From: Pleodorina starrii
Taxonomy: Eukaryota; Chlorophyta; Chlorophyceae; Chlamydomonadales; Volvocaceae
Direction of reading: 5' to 3'
Length of the DNA: 64,000 nt
Assembly: GCA_030267565.1 (NCBI GenBank)
Contig: BRXU01000010.1
Coordinates: 492,501 to 556,500 of the forward strand
In this document: one piece after another, positions 46,270 through 56,376 of the stretch
Layout of the letters: each line of letters starts with the position of its first letter
How positions within the stretch are numbered: position 1 is the first letter of the stretch
Position numbers and translations under genes: made by a program
The notes under the pieces: generated by a model
Seen by the model: the letters and a program-made list of their open reading frames with translations, nothing else
The model's database searches: none
What the model was told of the DNA's origin: nothing

Positions 46270-48816
46270 TTGGGTTGGCACCGGGCGCGCCGGGTGGAGT
46301 GGGCGGCCAGTTGCCCATGCCGATGCAGTTGGCGGCCGTCGCAGCTGCGCAGCAGCAGCAGCAGGCGCAGCAGCAACAGCACCAACAACAGATGGCCGCG
46401 GCCGCCGCGGCCGCCGCGCAGCAGGCCATGCAGCAGCAGCAGCAGCACGCCGTCAACGCCGCGCAGCTGCAGCAACAAGCGGCCGCGCAGCAGCAGCAGC
46501 AGGCGCAACAGCAACAACAGCAGGCAGCGGCGGCGGCGGCGGCTCAGCAGCAGCAAGTCGCGGCAGCGGCAGGACAGCCGCAACAGGCAGGACAGGCCGG
46601 GCAGCTCCAGCAGGCACAGCAAGCCATGCAGCCCGGCGCCACCCCCGGGTCCCAGCAGCAGGCGCTTCAGCCAGGGGCTCCGCAGGCGCAGCTCCAACCC
46701 GGGCTGCTGGCTCCGCAGGCGCAGCAGCCGGGGTTAGGAAACGCCGCCGGGGCGGCGGCGGCGGCCGCCGCTGCCGCGGCGGCGGTGCAACTGAACAAGC
46801 CGCCGACGCCCAATCCCATGGCCGCCGGTGCGGCGGCGCAGGGCAACGCGGCGACCGCCGCGGCGGCGGCGGCTGCGGCGGCTGCTGCGGCCATGCAGCG
46901 GCCGCCAGCGCACCCGACGCAGCTGCAGATGCAAGCGGCGCTGGCGGCGGGACGGCTGCCGGGCATGCTGGGCGGCATGCCGGGTGGGCTGCCCGGCGCG
47001 GCTGCGATGAACAACGCGCTCGCGGCGCAGATGCAGAAGGCGGCGGGGCTGCAGCCGGGGGTGATGCCCAACACGTTGCAGAACGCAGCGAGCCTGCAGG
47101 TGCGTGTGTGTATGTGGGCGCGTGCGTGTGGGCGCGTGCGTGTGGGCGCGTGCGTGTGCGTATGTGGGCGCGTGCGTGTGGACGCGTGTGAGCGTCCTTG
47201 CGCATGTGGCGGTGCGCGTTGTTGATGGGGTGGGAAAGATCAACATCCTTGCGTTGTATGTGCACAGCGTGCTGATACGCGAGGCGGGATTATGTGAAGG
47301 CAGCAGTATCTGCATATACTCGGTGCTTGCCGCGGCCAGGAGGCACTCGCGGCACTCGGTCTGCGGCTGCACCGCCTGCGCCACATCGCCCTCCCTCTTT
47401 TGGTCCAGATTGACGCCGATTGACGCCGGCGCCTATCCCACCTGCATCTTTGGGTGGGTGCACCGCCGACGTTGCCGCCTGAGTCTCTGTCCCCATACGA
47501 CCTCTCATCCGCAGGCGCTGCAAAAGATGCAGCAGCAGATGCAGGCCGCCACCGCGGCTGCTGCGGCCGGTGGCGCCGGACGTCCACCCATGCTGCCCGG
47601 CGCCCTGCCCACGCCTGGCACGGCCATGCAGCCCGGCCTGGTGCCCGGCACGCTCCCAGGACAGCCCGGCGGCCTGCCGGGGCAGCTGGCGCCCGGGCAG
47701 CAGCCGCAGCCGCAGCAGCAGTCGGGGCTGCAGCCACAGCAGCAGCCGGGCGGGCTGCCGGGCGCGGGGCAGCTGCCGGGGCTGCCGGCGGGGATGGCGG
47801 CGATGCCGGGCGGCCTGCAGCAGACGCTGCAGCAGCAGCAACAGGCGCAGGCTGCGTTGGCGACCATGCAGCAGAACATGGTGGCACTGCAACAGCAACA
47901 ACAGCTGCAGCAGCAACAACAGCTGCAACAGCAACAGCAGCTGCAGCAACAGCAACAACAGCTGCAACAGCAACAGCAGGCCGTGGCGGCAGCGGCGGCG
48001 GGGCAGGCGGCGGCCATGAACGGGCAGGCGGGCGCCGCGGCCAAATGGCCCGCCGGCCTGACGCCGCAGGCCAGCGCGCAGGCCATGGCTGCGATGCAGC
48101 AGCAGCAGGCGGCGGCACTGGCCGCAGCGGCCGCCGCAGGCCAGGCGCAGGGCATCGGCGCGCCCGGTTCCCTGCCCACCGCCCAGCAGCAGCAGCAGCA
48201 GCAGGCGGCGCAGCAGCAGCAGCAGGCGGCCGTCGCGGCGGCCGCCGCCGCCGCGGCGGCGGCGCAGGGCCACCCCAACCCCCAGCATGCGGCGCTGGTG
48301 GCGCAGCACGCGCACCTGCAGCAGCAGCAACAGCAGCAGGCGGCAGCGCTGGCGCAGTTCCAGGCGCAGCAGCACGCCGCCGCCGCGGCGGCGGCGGCGG
48401 CGGCGGTTGGCGGCGCGGGCGGCCAGCCCGGCGCCGGCGGCCTGGCGCCGGGGCAGGCGGCCCCCGGCGGCATGGCGCCGTCGGCGCTGCCGCCCAATAT
48501 GGCCGCGTTCATCAATCAGAACCCCGCGGCGCTGCTTGGCATGGCGGCGCGGCCGGGGATGCCGCAGCTGGGGATGCAACAGCAACTCACAATGCAGCCC
48601 GGGCCGCAGCCCGGCGGGTTACAGCCCAACCTGCAGCAGCAGCAGCAGCAGGCGGCGGCGCAGGCAATGCACGCCGCCGCGGCGGCGGCGGCGGCGGCCG
48701 CCGCGCAGCAGCAGCAGCTTGGCCAGCTACCGGGCGGCGGGCTGATGCAGCCGGGCATGGTCCAGCAGCAGCAACAGCAACAGTCGGCCAGTGCACCGCA
48801 GCCGTCGGCGGGGTGA
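37019..48816 (+). CDS. EAF1: EAF1/VID21-like NuA4 subunit (HSA-SANT, Gln-rich)
   Basis: Exons read: 37019-37084, 37203-37322, 37737-37811, 38272-38398, 38902-39029, 40347-40442, 40672-40876, 41276-41403, 41723-41764, 42122-42331, 42779-42859, 43463-43603, 44146-44337, 45054-47099, 47515-48816. Phases fit, giving ~1,652 residues. The HSA domain (~23-87) is clear: HWDYVLREAQWLAEDFMQ then ERLWKQAAAARIAHDAAKFD. A Myb/SANT domain (~394-450) follows: LPWTGTDDQ, TQNWLLVADVM, GVYRRPDMCKYRY. HSA then SANT is the order in EAF1/VID21, scaffold of the NuA4 histone acetyltransferase complex; HSA binds actin-related proteins. An NLS-like SKRKRKQTR lies between them. The last ~1,100 residues are Gln/Ala/Gly/Pro-rich, coded by mixed CAG/CAA, a common feature of transcription co-activators. 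Unresolved: 38080-38160 encodes a plausible HSA continuation (TRLERARAEAALLD) that no normal splice pair brings into frame. There is no helicase domain, so it is not SWR1/p400. Confidence 0.85.
39030..39237 (+). repeat. 51/52-bp tandem repeat that duplicates a 5' splice site
   Basis: Four units beginning GTGGGTGACGACTGGGAGGG and ending CTGGAG follow directly on the exon ending ..CAGCTGGAG (EAF1-like gene). Each unit junction recreates CTGGAG|GTGGGTGA, so the intron start contains five near-identical candidate donors. The first unit is 51 bp and open in the exon's frame. Confidence 0.8.
39326..39382 (+). repeat. dispersed repeat A, diverged copy (EAF1-like intron)
   Basis: GGTACTGCAGCGGAGGAAAC followed by GCAACACTTACCAGACG. 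It matches the internal blocks of the copy at 1921-2010, including the CAA(T/C)ACTTACC end. Confidence 0.45.
39996..40070 (+). repeat. dispersed repeat A (EAF1-like intron)
   Basis: GGATAAAAGAAGAAGATACC, then GAGACGGCGTTAGTGAATGG and CCCGGAACCCC. Very close to the copy in RavA-like intron 3, sense orientation; same intron as the copy at 39326. Confidence 0.65.
41002..41128 (+). repeat. 63-bp tandem duplication (EAF1-like intron)
   Basis: Two nearly identical 63-bp units starting ATGCAGCCACCAGCTGCTGC in the intron between 40876 and 41276. Recent duplication; no function seen. Confidence 0.8.
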
Positions 48817-51800
48817 TGACGCCATGCCGTGCGGTGGCGCGCCTGCGCTGTGGCCGATGGAGTCCTTGGCGGTTGTGTGCAATGTGGCATCCGCCACGCT
48901 GAGTTACGGCGCAAGGGTGGTGGTGCCGTCAGCCTGCCCCGAGCCGTCGGTAGCCGGAGGCCGGGCTCGCGCCGCCCTAGGGGGCTGCAGGAGCTGCCTT
49001 CCTTCCCGTGGGCCGCAACGAGTGGATTGGGACCTGTCGGATGAAGGACGCTTTCGCTTGGCGCTGTGGAGCTCCGCCTGTGGTACCAAAGCAGGGCCGC
49101 GCCTGGTGCCCACTACCGCCCTGCTGCGTGTGATGACCCGACCCGCCTGCACTGCCGGCGCGGCGCGGCGAGGTGCCGTCGGGCGGGCTGTGTTTTTCCC
49201 GTGTGTGCCCCTCCCGTGTTGGTCCCGCTTCCCCCGTGATTCAATGGCCGCAGTCCGGGCCATAAGAGTGCGGGGCGGCAGCGCGGGTCCTTTGGGCACG
49301 GCTGCGGCGGCTTGGCTGGCGCGAAGCTGCGCACGCGGCTGCGTTGAAATCGTTATCTGCGATGGTCACTGTGCAAATTGTTCCTGTGGTTGCGCTTTCT
49401 CGGTTTGTGCCTGTGTGCGTGTGTTTCGTGTGTCGTGTGTCGCGTGAATGTACTGGTGGATCAGCGCTGAGGGTCCGGGCGGGAATGGAGTGGGGGCGGG
49501 GGCGTGCACCCGCTGCACGAGGGGCGGTGATCACACCCAACGGCTGGCCCCCATGCGTTTGGCGGGCGCAGCGCAGCCCTGGCGGGTGGGGGCGGAGGCG
49601 GCCGACGCACCGGAGCTGGTGACTGGGAGGGCAGATGTGGGGCGGGGCGGCGGCAGCGCCGGGCTGACGTTTTGTCTTGATGGCGTTTCACGCGCCGCCG
49701 TCAGCCGGAGCGGAGTTGCTTACACTGCGCTGCGTTGTGTCTGAAGGCCCGGAGGTAGCCCTGAGGTCCCGGAGGCCATGCAGACGCCCGGGCGGGGCGG
49801 AGGGAGCGGACGGACGCCCTGCCCGGGATGCGGCAGGGGGGTTACGGGTGCGCGGCCGCCCTGGCCGACTGCCCTCGGTGCGGATCGGGGGCGCCCGTGT
49901 TGCTGTGTGCCTTGCCGCCGCGGCGGGGGTGACCGGGCTGCGTGTGTGTGCGTGCGTGTGCGTGTATCTGCTTAGCCCTGCCTGGAGAGGGGCATTCATC
50001 GGGTGGCTCGCGGCTGAGTCGCCGTCATGCCATCGCGGGACAGAGGGGAGCGGTCTGCCGACGTGCATCCCAGGAAGAGAGTACCGTAACAGTCACAGAG
50101 AACAGGCATACAGGGGGCCGGGGCGAGGGGGTGGTGGTCGAAACTGAATGCGCGACAAGGACCGGGTCGTGTGGGGTGGGGTCGAGTCGGGGCACACGGG
50201 TTACCGCGGCCGTGACCCAGGTCCGAGCGTCGGCGCCTGTCGGGCGCACATTGCTGGCTGAGATGGGCTCTTGGGTGGGCGGGTGGGTGGGACGGGAGCC
50301 GGGGCGCATGGCCGCGGTGGAAGGTTGGGAAATGACGGGGGGCCCGGGGAGGTGTGTTGGCGCTGCGGGGCCCGGTACATTCTTGTTTTGGTGTTGCTGT
50401 TATATAGGGCCTCGGGCGATCCTAGCTGACGCTGCGCGGTGCCAAATAAGGCAACAGCAGCAGCAGCACCTCTTGCCGTGCCGCGCCGCGACACGTGCAT
50501 ATCCATCCCCGCGCCGACAGCCGAACACGGGGGCTGACCCCCTCCGAGCAGCGGCGTGGGCGTTACGTTACGTTGCGTTGACCAGCTGGGTGTGTGGGAT
50601 AACGAATACGACTGAACTGACTAAGGGTGGGGGGCGGGGCGGGGCGAGGCGGCACGCGGTGAGGGGCGCCCGCCCAGTGTTTCTGCTTGTTGCAGGCGTT
50701 GTGAGCCGCGTGCGCTCATTCCGGGGAGCAGGCCGGGAATCTCCTTTGGGGGCGGGCGGCAGTGCGCGCAGCATCAGCAGCGGCAGTAGCAACAGACCCC
50801 CAGCCCCGGTCGCATAGCCTGGTGGCCGGAGGACTCTTTTCACGTTGCTGCGCCGTGCTGACTGTCTGTGCTGTGCGCCCAGAAGGCTTCTCACCAATCC
50901 CCGGAACAAGTCATGAATCGATCCGCTGAGTGTCATTCCCTGAAGGGCACAGTACCGGCGGCTGGGCTGGGTCGTGATTGTTTGATGCGGCCAACTGGGG
51001 GCTGAGTTTTACTACAATAGTGGGTGCTTGGGTGGTGGTTCCAGGTGTGAGCGGGCGTGCTCCGGGAGCCACAGGTTTCGCCATTGGTGATGGATATATG
51101 AGGGAGCGGATAGTTGGAATCAATGCCGAGGCATGTCCATTCGACAATGCTGCAATTGCAGCGCCCAAACATGCCTTACATGATGTCTACGTGTTGCCAC
51201 ATGCAAACTGAAGGCTCTCGCTCCAAACTGTCATTCATTCGGGCCAGCTGGGGGCCGTACAGGACCTCCATACGGTCACAGCTGCGGCCGCCTGGAACTT
51301 GCCGTGGGTTAGTTGAAACCGACAGCACATCCTAAACGGCCGTCGAGACACCACGCAGGGTGCCACTCCTAACTAACGAATGCGGGCACATAACATTGCG
51401 CACTTGAGCACCCGACACTGCCGACACAGGCGGCAGGTCGTACTAGGGCGTTTCCTCATCAACGCGCGCTGTTCAACAACCCGACATCACATCATACACG
51501 CCCATCCATCCACCAGCTTCACAGCCGGTCCGTCAATCTAACATCCAGCAGCTCAAAGTCCTACGGCAGGCAGGTCCTCGCAGACCCACACAAGCGCATG
51601 GCAGCGCTATAACGTCCAAAAGTAAGCGTCGGGACAGCAAGGCAAACTAATTAATTTATCCATCAACGAAAGACTACGAATCGTGTCGTCAATCCGCGCT
51701 CTAGGTGTATACTTATACGGCAAATGACTAGGTCCGGGGTCTCATCAAACAACATTCATGTGGGGCGGGGTAGCGGCTAAACAAGACGGCGCAATTCATT

Positions 51801-52463
51801 CCAGCCGCGCGCACGGGTTCAATGACCGACCAGCCAATCAGCAGGCGGCCGTGCCAACAGCATTCTAGGTTCTATGGGCGGTGCTGCATCAATGAGGCTC
51901 TTGACGGACTCGCAGCGGAGGCGACCTCCTCACTGCATGCGCCTCGACCTACTCTCCCCTTCACATAAATCCACGTCACTACTCCACGTTCTACTCGCCC
52001 CTACATATGACGGAATCCACATGTGCAGCAGGACACAGCGTGCGCGAGCCCGCACTAGTTGCAGTTCATATCGAACAGTTTATTCATTATTTACCTGTTC
52101 ACCATCCACTCACCCACCCGCCCGGTGAGGGGACGGGGCGCCACAGCTGAGGGCCGTACGTCTGAAGAGAGGCCAGCCCCACGCACACCCGTGGGGCACT
52201 CGCACACACACACGGTGCCCAAAGGCACCCACGGGCCCTTCTGGATAAAAAACACTGACAAAGCCCAGTAATAAGGAAGTACCAAGGACCCACCCATCCA
52301 TCACCACTCCAACGCCGCGGCACGATCAACCCGCGAAGGATTGAAGCCTAGTGATTCACTTCCCGCACGGGCAGTAATGTAGCAGCCCAACCCCAACCCC
52401 AACCCCAACCTCACCCCCCAGCTCCCGTTGAGCCCCATCCGCCAATGTCCACCAATGGAGCCG
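48817..52463. other. EAF1-like 3' flank; no gene recognised
   Basis: No TGTAA poly(A) signal was found on the plus strand here. GC falls from about 51,200 to 52,100. Plus-strand frames at 49942-50817 and 50978-51211 are open but match nothing I know. A TTACA at 51176-51180 (TGTAA on the minus strand) could end the minus-strand gene whose terminal exon is at 52963-52464. A CCCAACCCCAACCCC run sits at 52385-52415. Confidence 0.35.
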
Positions 52464-52963
52464 CTAGAACCGCATCGGCGCGGGGCGCTTCTGTGCTGTC
52501 CGCGAAGCCTTCGTGTTGCCGGCTCCTGTGGTGCGCAATTTGTGCGACTCCGTTGTCCGACGGTGGCTGGGCTCCCCCGCTGCCTGCTGCGCGACCTCCC
52601 CACGGAACTCGCTCAGGGCCCGGCCCAGCTGCTGGGGGCCCCAGCAGGCGCCCAGATCGCAAGCAGGGCTGCCCGACCCGGACGGGATGTCGCAATCCGC
52701 CTCCGCTGGCGTGCAGTCCGCAGCGGCTGCAGCACTGCTGGCAGCGTCGCCGCTGACATCGCGCACTTCCATCGCCGGCGCGGTGGTGGCAACGTCGTCC
52801 AGCTGAAACCTCACGTGCTTAACGATGCCGCTGCAGCTGTTGGTGCCGCGGCGGCCCTTGATGCAGCTGGCCAGTGGGCTGGTGCTGCCGCTGCTGGTGC
52901 TACTCTTGCCGGTGCTGTTGGTGGCGCAGGCTGCCTGCCAGGGTCGTGGAGCACTGGTCACGG
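52464..52963 (-). CDS. Putative terminal exon of an unrecognised minus-strand gene
   Basis: On the minus strand a long pyrimidine tract (C/T run near 52990-53010) and CGCGCAG lead into an open frame from 52963 to a TAG at 52464, about 166 codons. It contains GIVKHVRFQLDDVATTAPAM and CDLGACWGPQQLGRALSEFR, then a Ser/Thr/Arg-rich end. Composition looks coding and the 3' splice site is strong, but upstream exons could not be found and no family is recognised. KHVRFQLDD resembles a short phosphatase-docking (K-x-V-x-F) motif; this is speculative. Confidence 0.3.
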
Positions 52964-54846
52964 CTGCGCGGAAAGAACGGGAGGGGTTGAGGGGGGGGGG
53001 GAGGCGGTTAGTCCCGCGACAGCTGAAAAAAACTCAAGCGACCACGCAAACGCAAATGCCGGATGCCGTCTGCGCTGATTGCAATCCACAAGCAGCGATG
53101 CAAGCTGTCCCGCCACCTTGCTGTCAAGGTTCGGACATGCAGGTGAATGGCTCCGCCGGCCGTCTTCACAAGCCCTGTTTCTCGCAGAACTATAGCCGCC
53201 GTGTATAAACTAGGCCTACTACGCATCTATAGAAAAACTGAAGTGCTCTTCGTTTGTATACTCGCCCTGGCGCTTGCAAGCATGAAGTCTGACTCATGGC
53301 TCGTGGCCCATGGCGCAGTTGTGATGGATACACGCAGACGAGCCTAAATATATGATCATGGAGGCTCTGTATAACACTAAGCCACACGCAAGCTTGACTC
53401 ACCCAGCTCCGACCGCGTCATCACTTGAAGCGGGCTCAAAACAGACCGAGCCTTCAGACCTACAGCATCAAAAAGCAAGGCGGAGAGTCATTTAAGCTGA
53501 TATCATACATACCAATTCTTGAACAACAGCAGTCTAAGCGGTGCAAGTATGTCGCGCCCCGAAGAAACCGACGGTTTAAGACAGCAGTTCAAAAATAGCG
53601 ATGCGGCATCACAACGCAACCCAAGAAAGCTTACCAAGGGAAGCACGACGTTGAGAAGAGGCGGCCGGCCCATGGCAGAGCCGCGAGCTTGACCGGAGCG
53701 TGAAAGCCATTTCAGAAAGTCAGAACAGGGTCAGAAGCAGAAGAACCTTGTTTCGGAGGAGATAGACAAAGCCTCAAAGCTTAGTGGTAACAGTGATAAT
53801 GTGTACCTCAGTTTGGGAAATGGTCGACAAAACCAGGGCCTTTATACCGTCAGGCGCGCCCGCCAGTACGGCACTGTTACGCGTGGCTGTTGAGCAGGCA
53901 CAAAACTAGGACCATAAAACCCATGCCTTCCACAGGCTTGCCTGGGTCAGCATGATCGTGAACAACCCTGTGGGGGATTCCATCACCGCTAAACCTGCTT
54001 CTGGGTCAGAAGTGCATGTCCGTGTCCGTTCCTACGGGGTTTTGGGAAGGGCTGCCTGGCGGGCGCCCGCCGTTGACCAGATGACCGCCCTCCTCCACCC
54101 TCCCCCCGCTTTGCCCGATTTGCACACTAGCCACCCTTCTCCACCTGCCCACGCCCTCTCCTGTCCCCGATGTTGTTGTGGTTGTTAACAGTGCGCCCCA
54201 GACCCTGGGAAGGAAAGGTAGAGCCAGGGACAGCGGCGGGCCCTCCCAATGTCACTCGGCAGCGTCTGATGCTCCGAAACGCAGCCGCCATCACTGCCAA
54301 CATCACGACCGCCCCGCACCACATACACACACAGACCCCTACACACGGAATCCCCCTGAATGAATCACTGCAAAACTGCGGACCCAAAACCCCGCCAATG
54401 CACCGTATGCACTTCTGTAGAACCAACCGTCAATGCCCTTCCCCCTCCCCGTTTTGCCCCCGCCCCCACTTTTCAGAACGCCGATACACACCCTAACGGT
54501 CCTGCCCCGCACCGCACCGCACACGGCCCCAACAGATCCTCCCACGAGCCAGGCAGCCATCCATCCCCCACGAGCCGCTACCCTCGCTGTCTGCGGTCCC
54601 TCCTTTACTACCGGTACTCCCCACCACTCGCCACCGCCGCCCAGCCGCAGACCGCCCCCTTCCGCAGGCTCCTCCGCGCCGACCTCCGCAGCAACCGCCG
54701 CTACGACAGCTACCACTTCCCCCACAATCGGTATTGTGCCAGCCAGCAGCCGCCGCCGCCGCCGGCGACACAGCCGATCCCAGCGGCAGCCGCGCCCTCC
54801 CCTCCCTCCCCTCCCTCCCCTCGTCGCTGTGTGTTGCGCTGTGTGC
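52964..54846. other. intergenic or intronic stretch, no gene recognised
   Basis: AT-richer between 53200 and 53950. Includes a short frame at 53549 (MSRPEETDGLRQQFKN...) that ends after ~47 codons without other support, the first member of a direct-repeat pair (53838-53957) and repeat C copy 2 (54139-54225). Confidence 0.35.
54139..54225 (+). repeat. dispersed repeat C, copy 2
   Basis: CACGCCCTCTCCTGTCCC, then GTTGTTGTGGTTGTTAACAG, then CCCTGGGAAGGAAAGG: the same three blocks as at 4710-4800. Confidence 0.55.
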
Positions 54847-54909
54847 TTACAGCTTGGAGGGTGGCGGGTTGTACCAGCCCCAGATGTCCGGTGACACGTA
54901 CTTGGTGAC
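54847..54909 (-). CDS. Putative C-terminal exon ..WGWYNPPPSKL (orphan)
   Basis: On the minus strand CCATCCAACCCGCAG precedes an open exon of 20 codons plus TAA reading VTKYVSPDIWGWYNPPPSKL. The text looks strongly protein-like (Trp/Tyr/Pro-rich, like the C-terminus of a small membrane-complex subunit) and the 3' splice site is good. No upstream exon was identified; the region immediately upstream on this strand is a repeat-A copy. A GTAAGC just after AAGCT could instead be a donor, making this an internal exon. Identity unknown. Confidence 0.3.
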   Translation of the reverse strand, partial: VTKYVSPDIWGWYNPPPSKL

Positions 54910-54930
54910 CTGCGGGTTGGATGGGTGAAT

Positions 54931-54990
54931 AAGAAAGAAGATAGGTACCGCAGCCAGCGATGAAGGGACGGAGGTGGCGTAAGCGAGCCT
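54931..54990 (+). repeat. dispersed repeat A, copy next to orphan exon
   Basis: AAGAAAGAAGATAGGTACCG, then GGGACGGAGGTGGCGTAAGC. A diverged copy, antisense to and ending ~20 bp from the 3' splice site of the orphan minus-strand exon. Confidence 0.5.
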
Positions 54991-55793
54991 TTATGCCGTC
55001 AGCCGGCCCGTCCGGCACGCAGTACAGCGCTGTACCGCGTGGCCGTTTAGAAGGCACAAAACTCGGACCACAAAACGCAGGCCTTCTCCAAGGCTGGCAT
55101 GGGCCATGGTGGCAGATTCTGCTTCATGTATGCCGTGCCGTGTGCCCATTCGTGGTCATGACCTTCCCATAGGCCCACCGAAGTGTGTTTTATCTTGAAA
55201 ACCCAAAAGGTTTTCCATCACCACACGAGTTGTTCCCACCGCATCCACTCTCTCCCCCATCAGTTTGCATTAATCTTAAAAGTGATGCCCGGCCGCATTC
55301 CCCATTTGGAGCCCTTCCTTGATGAACCGTTTTTACAGTGGACCCCGAAGGATCATCGGTGCACAGCTAGAGGTGCATACCGCAAGCCAACGAAACCAGA
55401 CCATACAGCTCGAGCCACCTAGACAGGAACAACCTAACAAGCGAACCCATGGGGAGAAGCACGACGACCCATCACCACCCGGAGGTGCTTGCCATGAGGC
55501 ACCCAAGCGGGCGACCTGCGCCTCCTGTGCCGGCCACCCGCAAGAAGACGCGCCAACACGCAGACCTGACAGCAATTCGCGGGTTACGTTGCGACTGCTG
55601 GAAACGCCCCCCGCCCCCGAGCCCAGAAGCCCCAAAGAACGGCCGACGCGCGCCGCGCAGAGTCCCCCGCGAGACAACGCGAGTTGGCTGCCAACGTATA
55701 AGCGGTCCATTGCCGGTGTCGGCAACGTCAAACGGAAGCCTCTTTCGCGCCCCGTGCCGCCATCGAAAAACGAAAACGGGCGCGAGCATGTTG

Positions 55794-55798
55794 TTACA
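55794..55798 (-). promoter_or_regulatory. candidate TGTAA poly(A) signal of the zinc-protein gene
   Basis: Minus-strand TGTAA about 580 nt after the stop at 56377, a usual distance for volvocine 3' UTRs. Confidence 0.4.
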
Positions 55799-56192
55799 GT
55801 GGGTTGGCTCCAGGGAAGGCCTCCTCGGAAGGGAGGAGGGTACAGCCAGCTGGCCAGCTGGACGTGCACCGCTGCGGACATACATGAGCCGGGCCAAGGA
55901 ACGCGCACCCCGGCGCCCGACATCAAGACAGCATGAGCCACCCCGACAGGAACCCGGGAAACCTCCCCGGGGGGGAGAGGTGTAAGGCACTCGAACCGGG
56001 CGTGTCATCAAAGTTAGGGTGTCGCCATGTACCCATGTTGCAATCGCGCGCAGAGATGTGCCTACCTCAGCGCTACACGGCTGATTGGTATGACCCGACC
56101 TCCTTTTGGGCATCAAAACCAAGTGTTTTTCCTTTGAACACCCGGAAAAAACATACGGTACCCCTGCCCGCTCCCTCTCCCATTCCCGCTCG

Positions 56193-56250
56193 ATGGGTCC
56201 GTTCGCTAACGTCGCCGCTCCCTTGCTTCCAAGTTCCATCGCTGCAGTTT
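56193..56250 (-). repeat. dispersed repeat A, inverted copy (3' UTR of zinc-protein gene)
   Basis: On the plus strand reads GGGTCCGTTCGCTAACGTCG and later CATCGCTGCAG. It is the inverse of the family and therefore sense to the minus-strand gene whose 3' UTR contains it. Confidence 0.6.
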
Positions 56251-56376
56251 CCATCCTTAATGATAATAAATCGCACTCAGCTCCCACGTGTCCCTGCATC
56301 TCAGCTCAGCTCAGCTCAGCTCAGCTCAGCTCAACTCAAGCTCTGCCGCCGCCACGCCGGGTGGTCGCCGCCGCCG

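Larger units (their letters stand above)
53838..55105 (+). repeat. direct repeat pair, ~1.15 kb apart
   Basis: Copies at 53838-53957 and 54987-55105 share GCCTTTATRCCGTCAG, AAGGCACAAAACT-type text (GGCACAAAACTMGGACCA) and ..ACAAAACC/ATAAAACCC followed by a GCCTTC..AAGGCT tract. The second copy is directly preceded by a repeat-A copy. Probably two insertions of one element. Confidence 0.5.
54910..56376. other. 3' flank of the zinc-protein gene; repeats, no further gene
   Basis: Contains repeat-A copies at 54931 and 56193, the second member of the direct repeat pair, and TTACA at 55794-55798 and 55332-55336 (TGTAA on the minus strand). Frames at 55319-55941 on both strands are shadows of GC-rich DNA with no domain. 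AGCTC tandem copies lie at 56301-56335. Confidence 0.4.

Noticed and set aside
44820..46697. 625-codon minus-strand open frame (Leu/Arg-rich)
   Set aside because: Antisense shadow of the CAG/CAA-coded Gln tract of the EAF1-like exon (CTG reads as Leu). No conserved motif and no splice logic of its own.
47104..47514. Open frame continuing from the Gln-rich exon across 47100-47514
   Set aside because: The join 47099|47515 has good GT and AG sites; the intervening part is GTGCGTGTG microsatellite and non-coding-like text.
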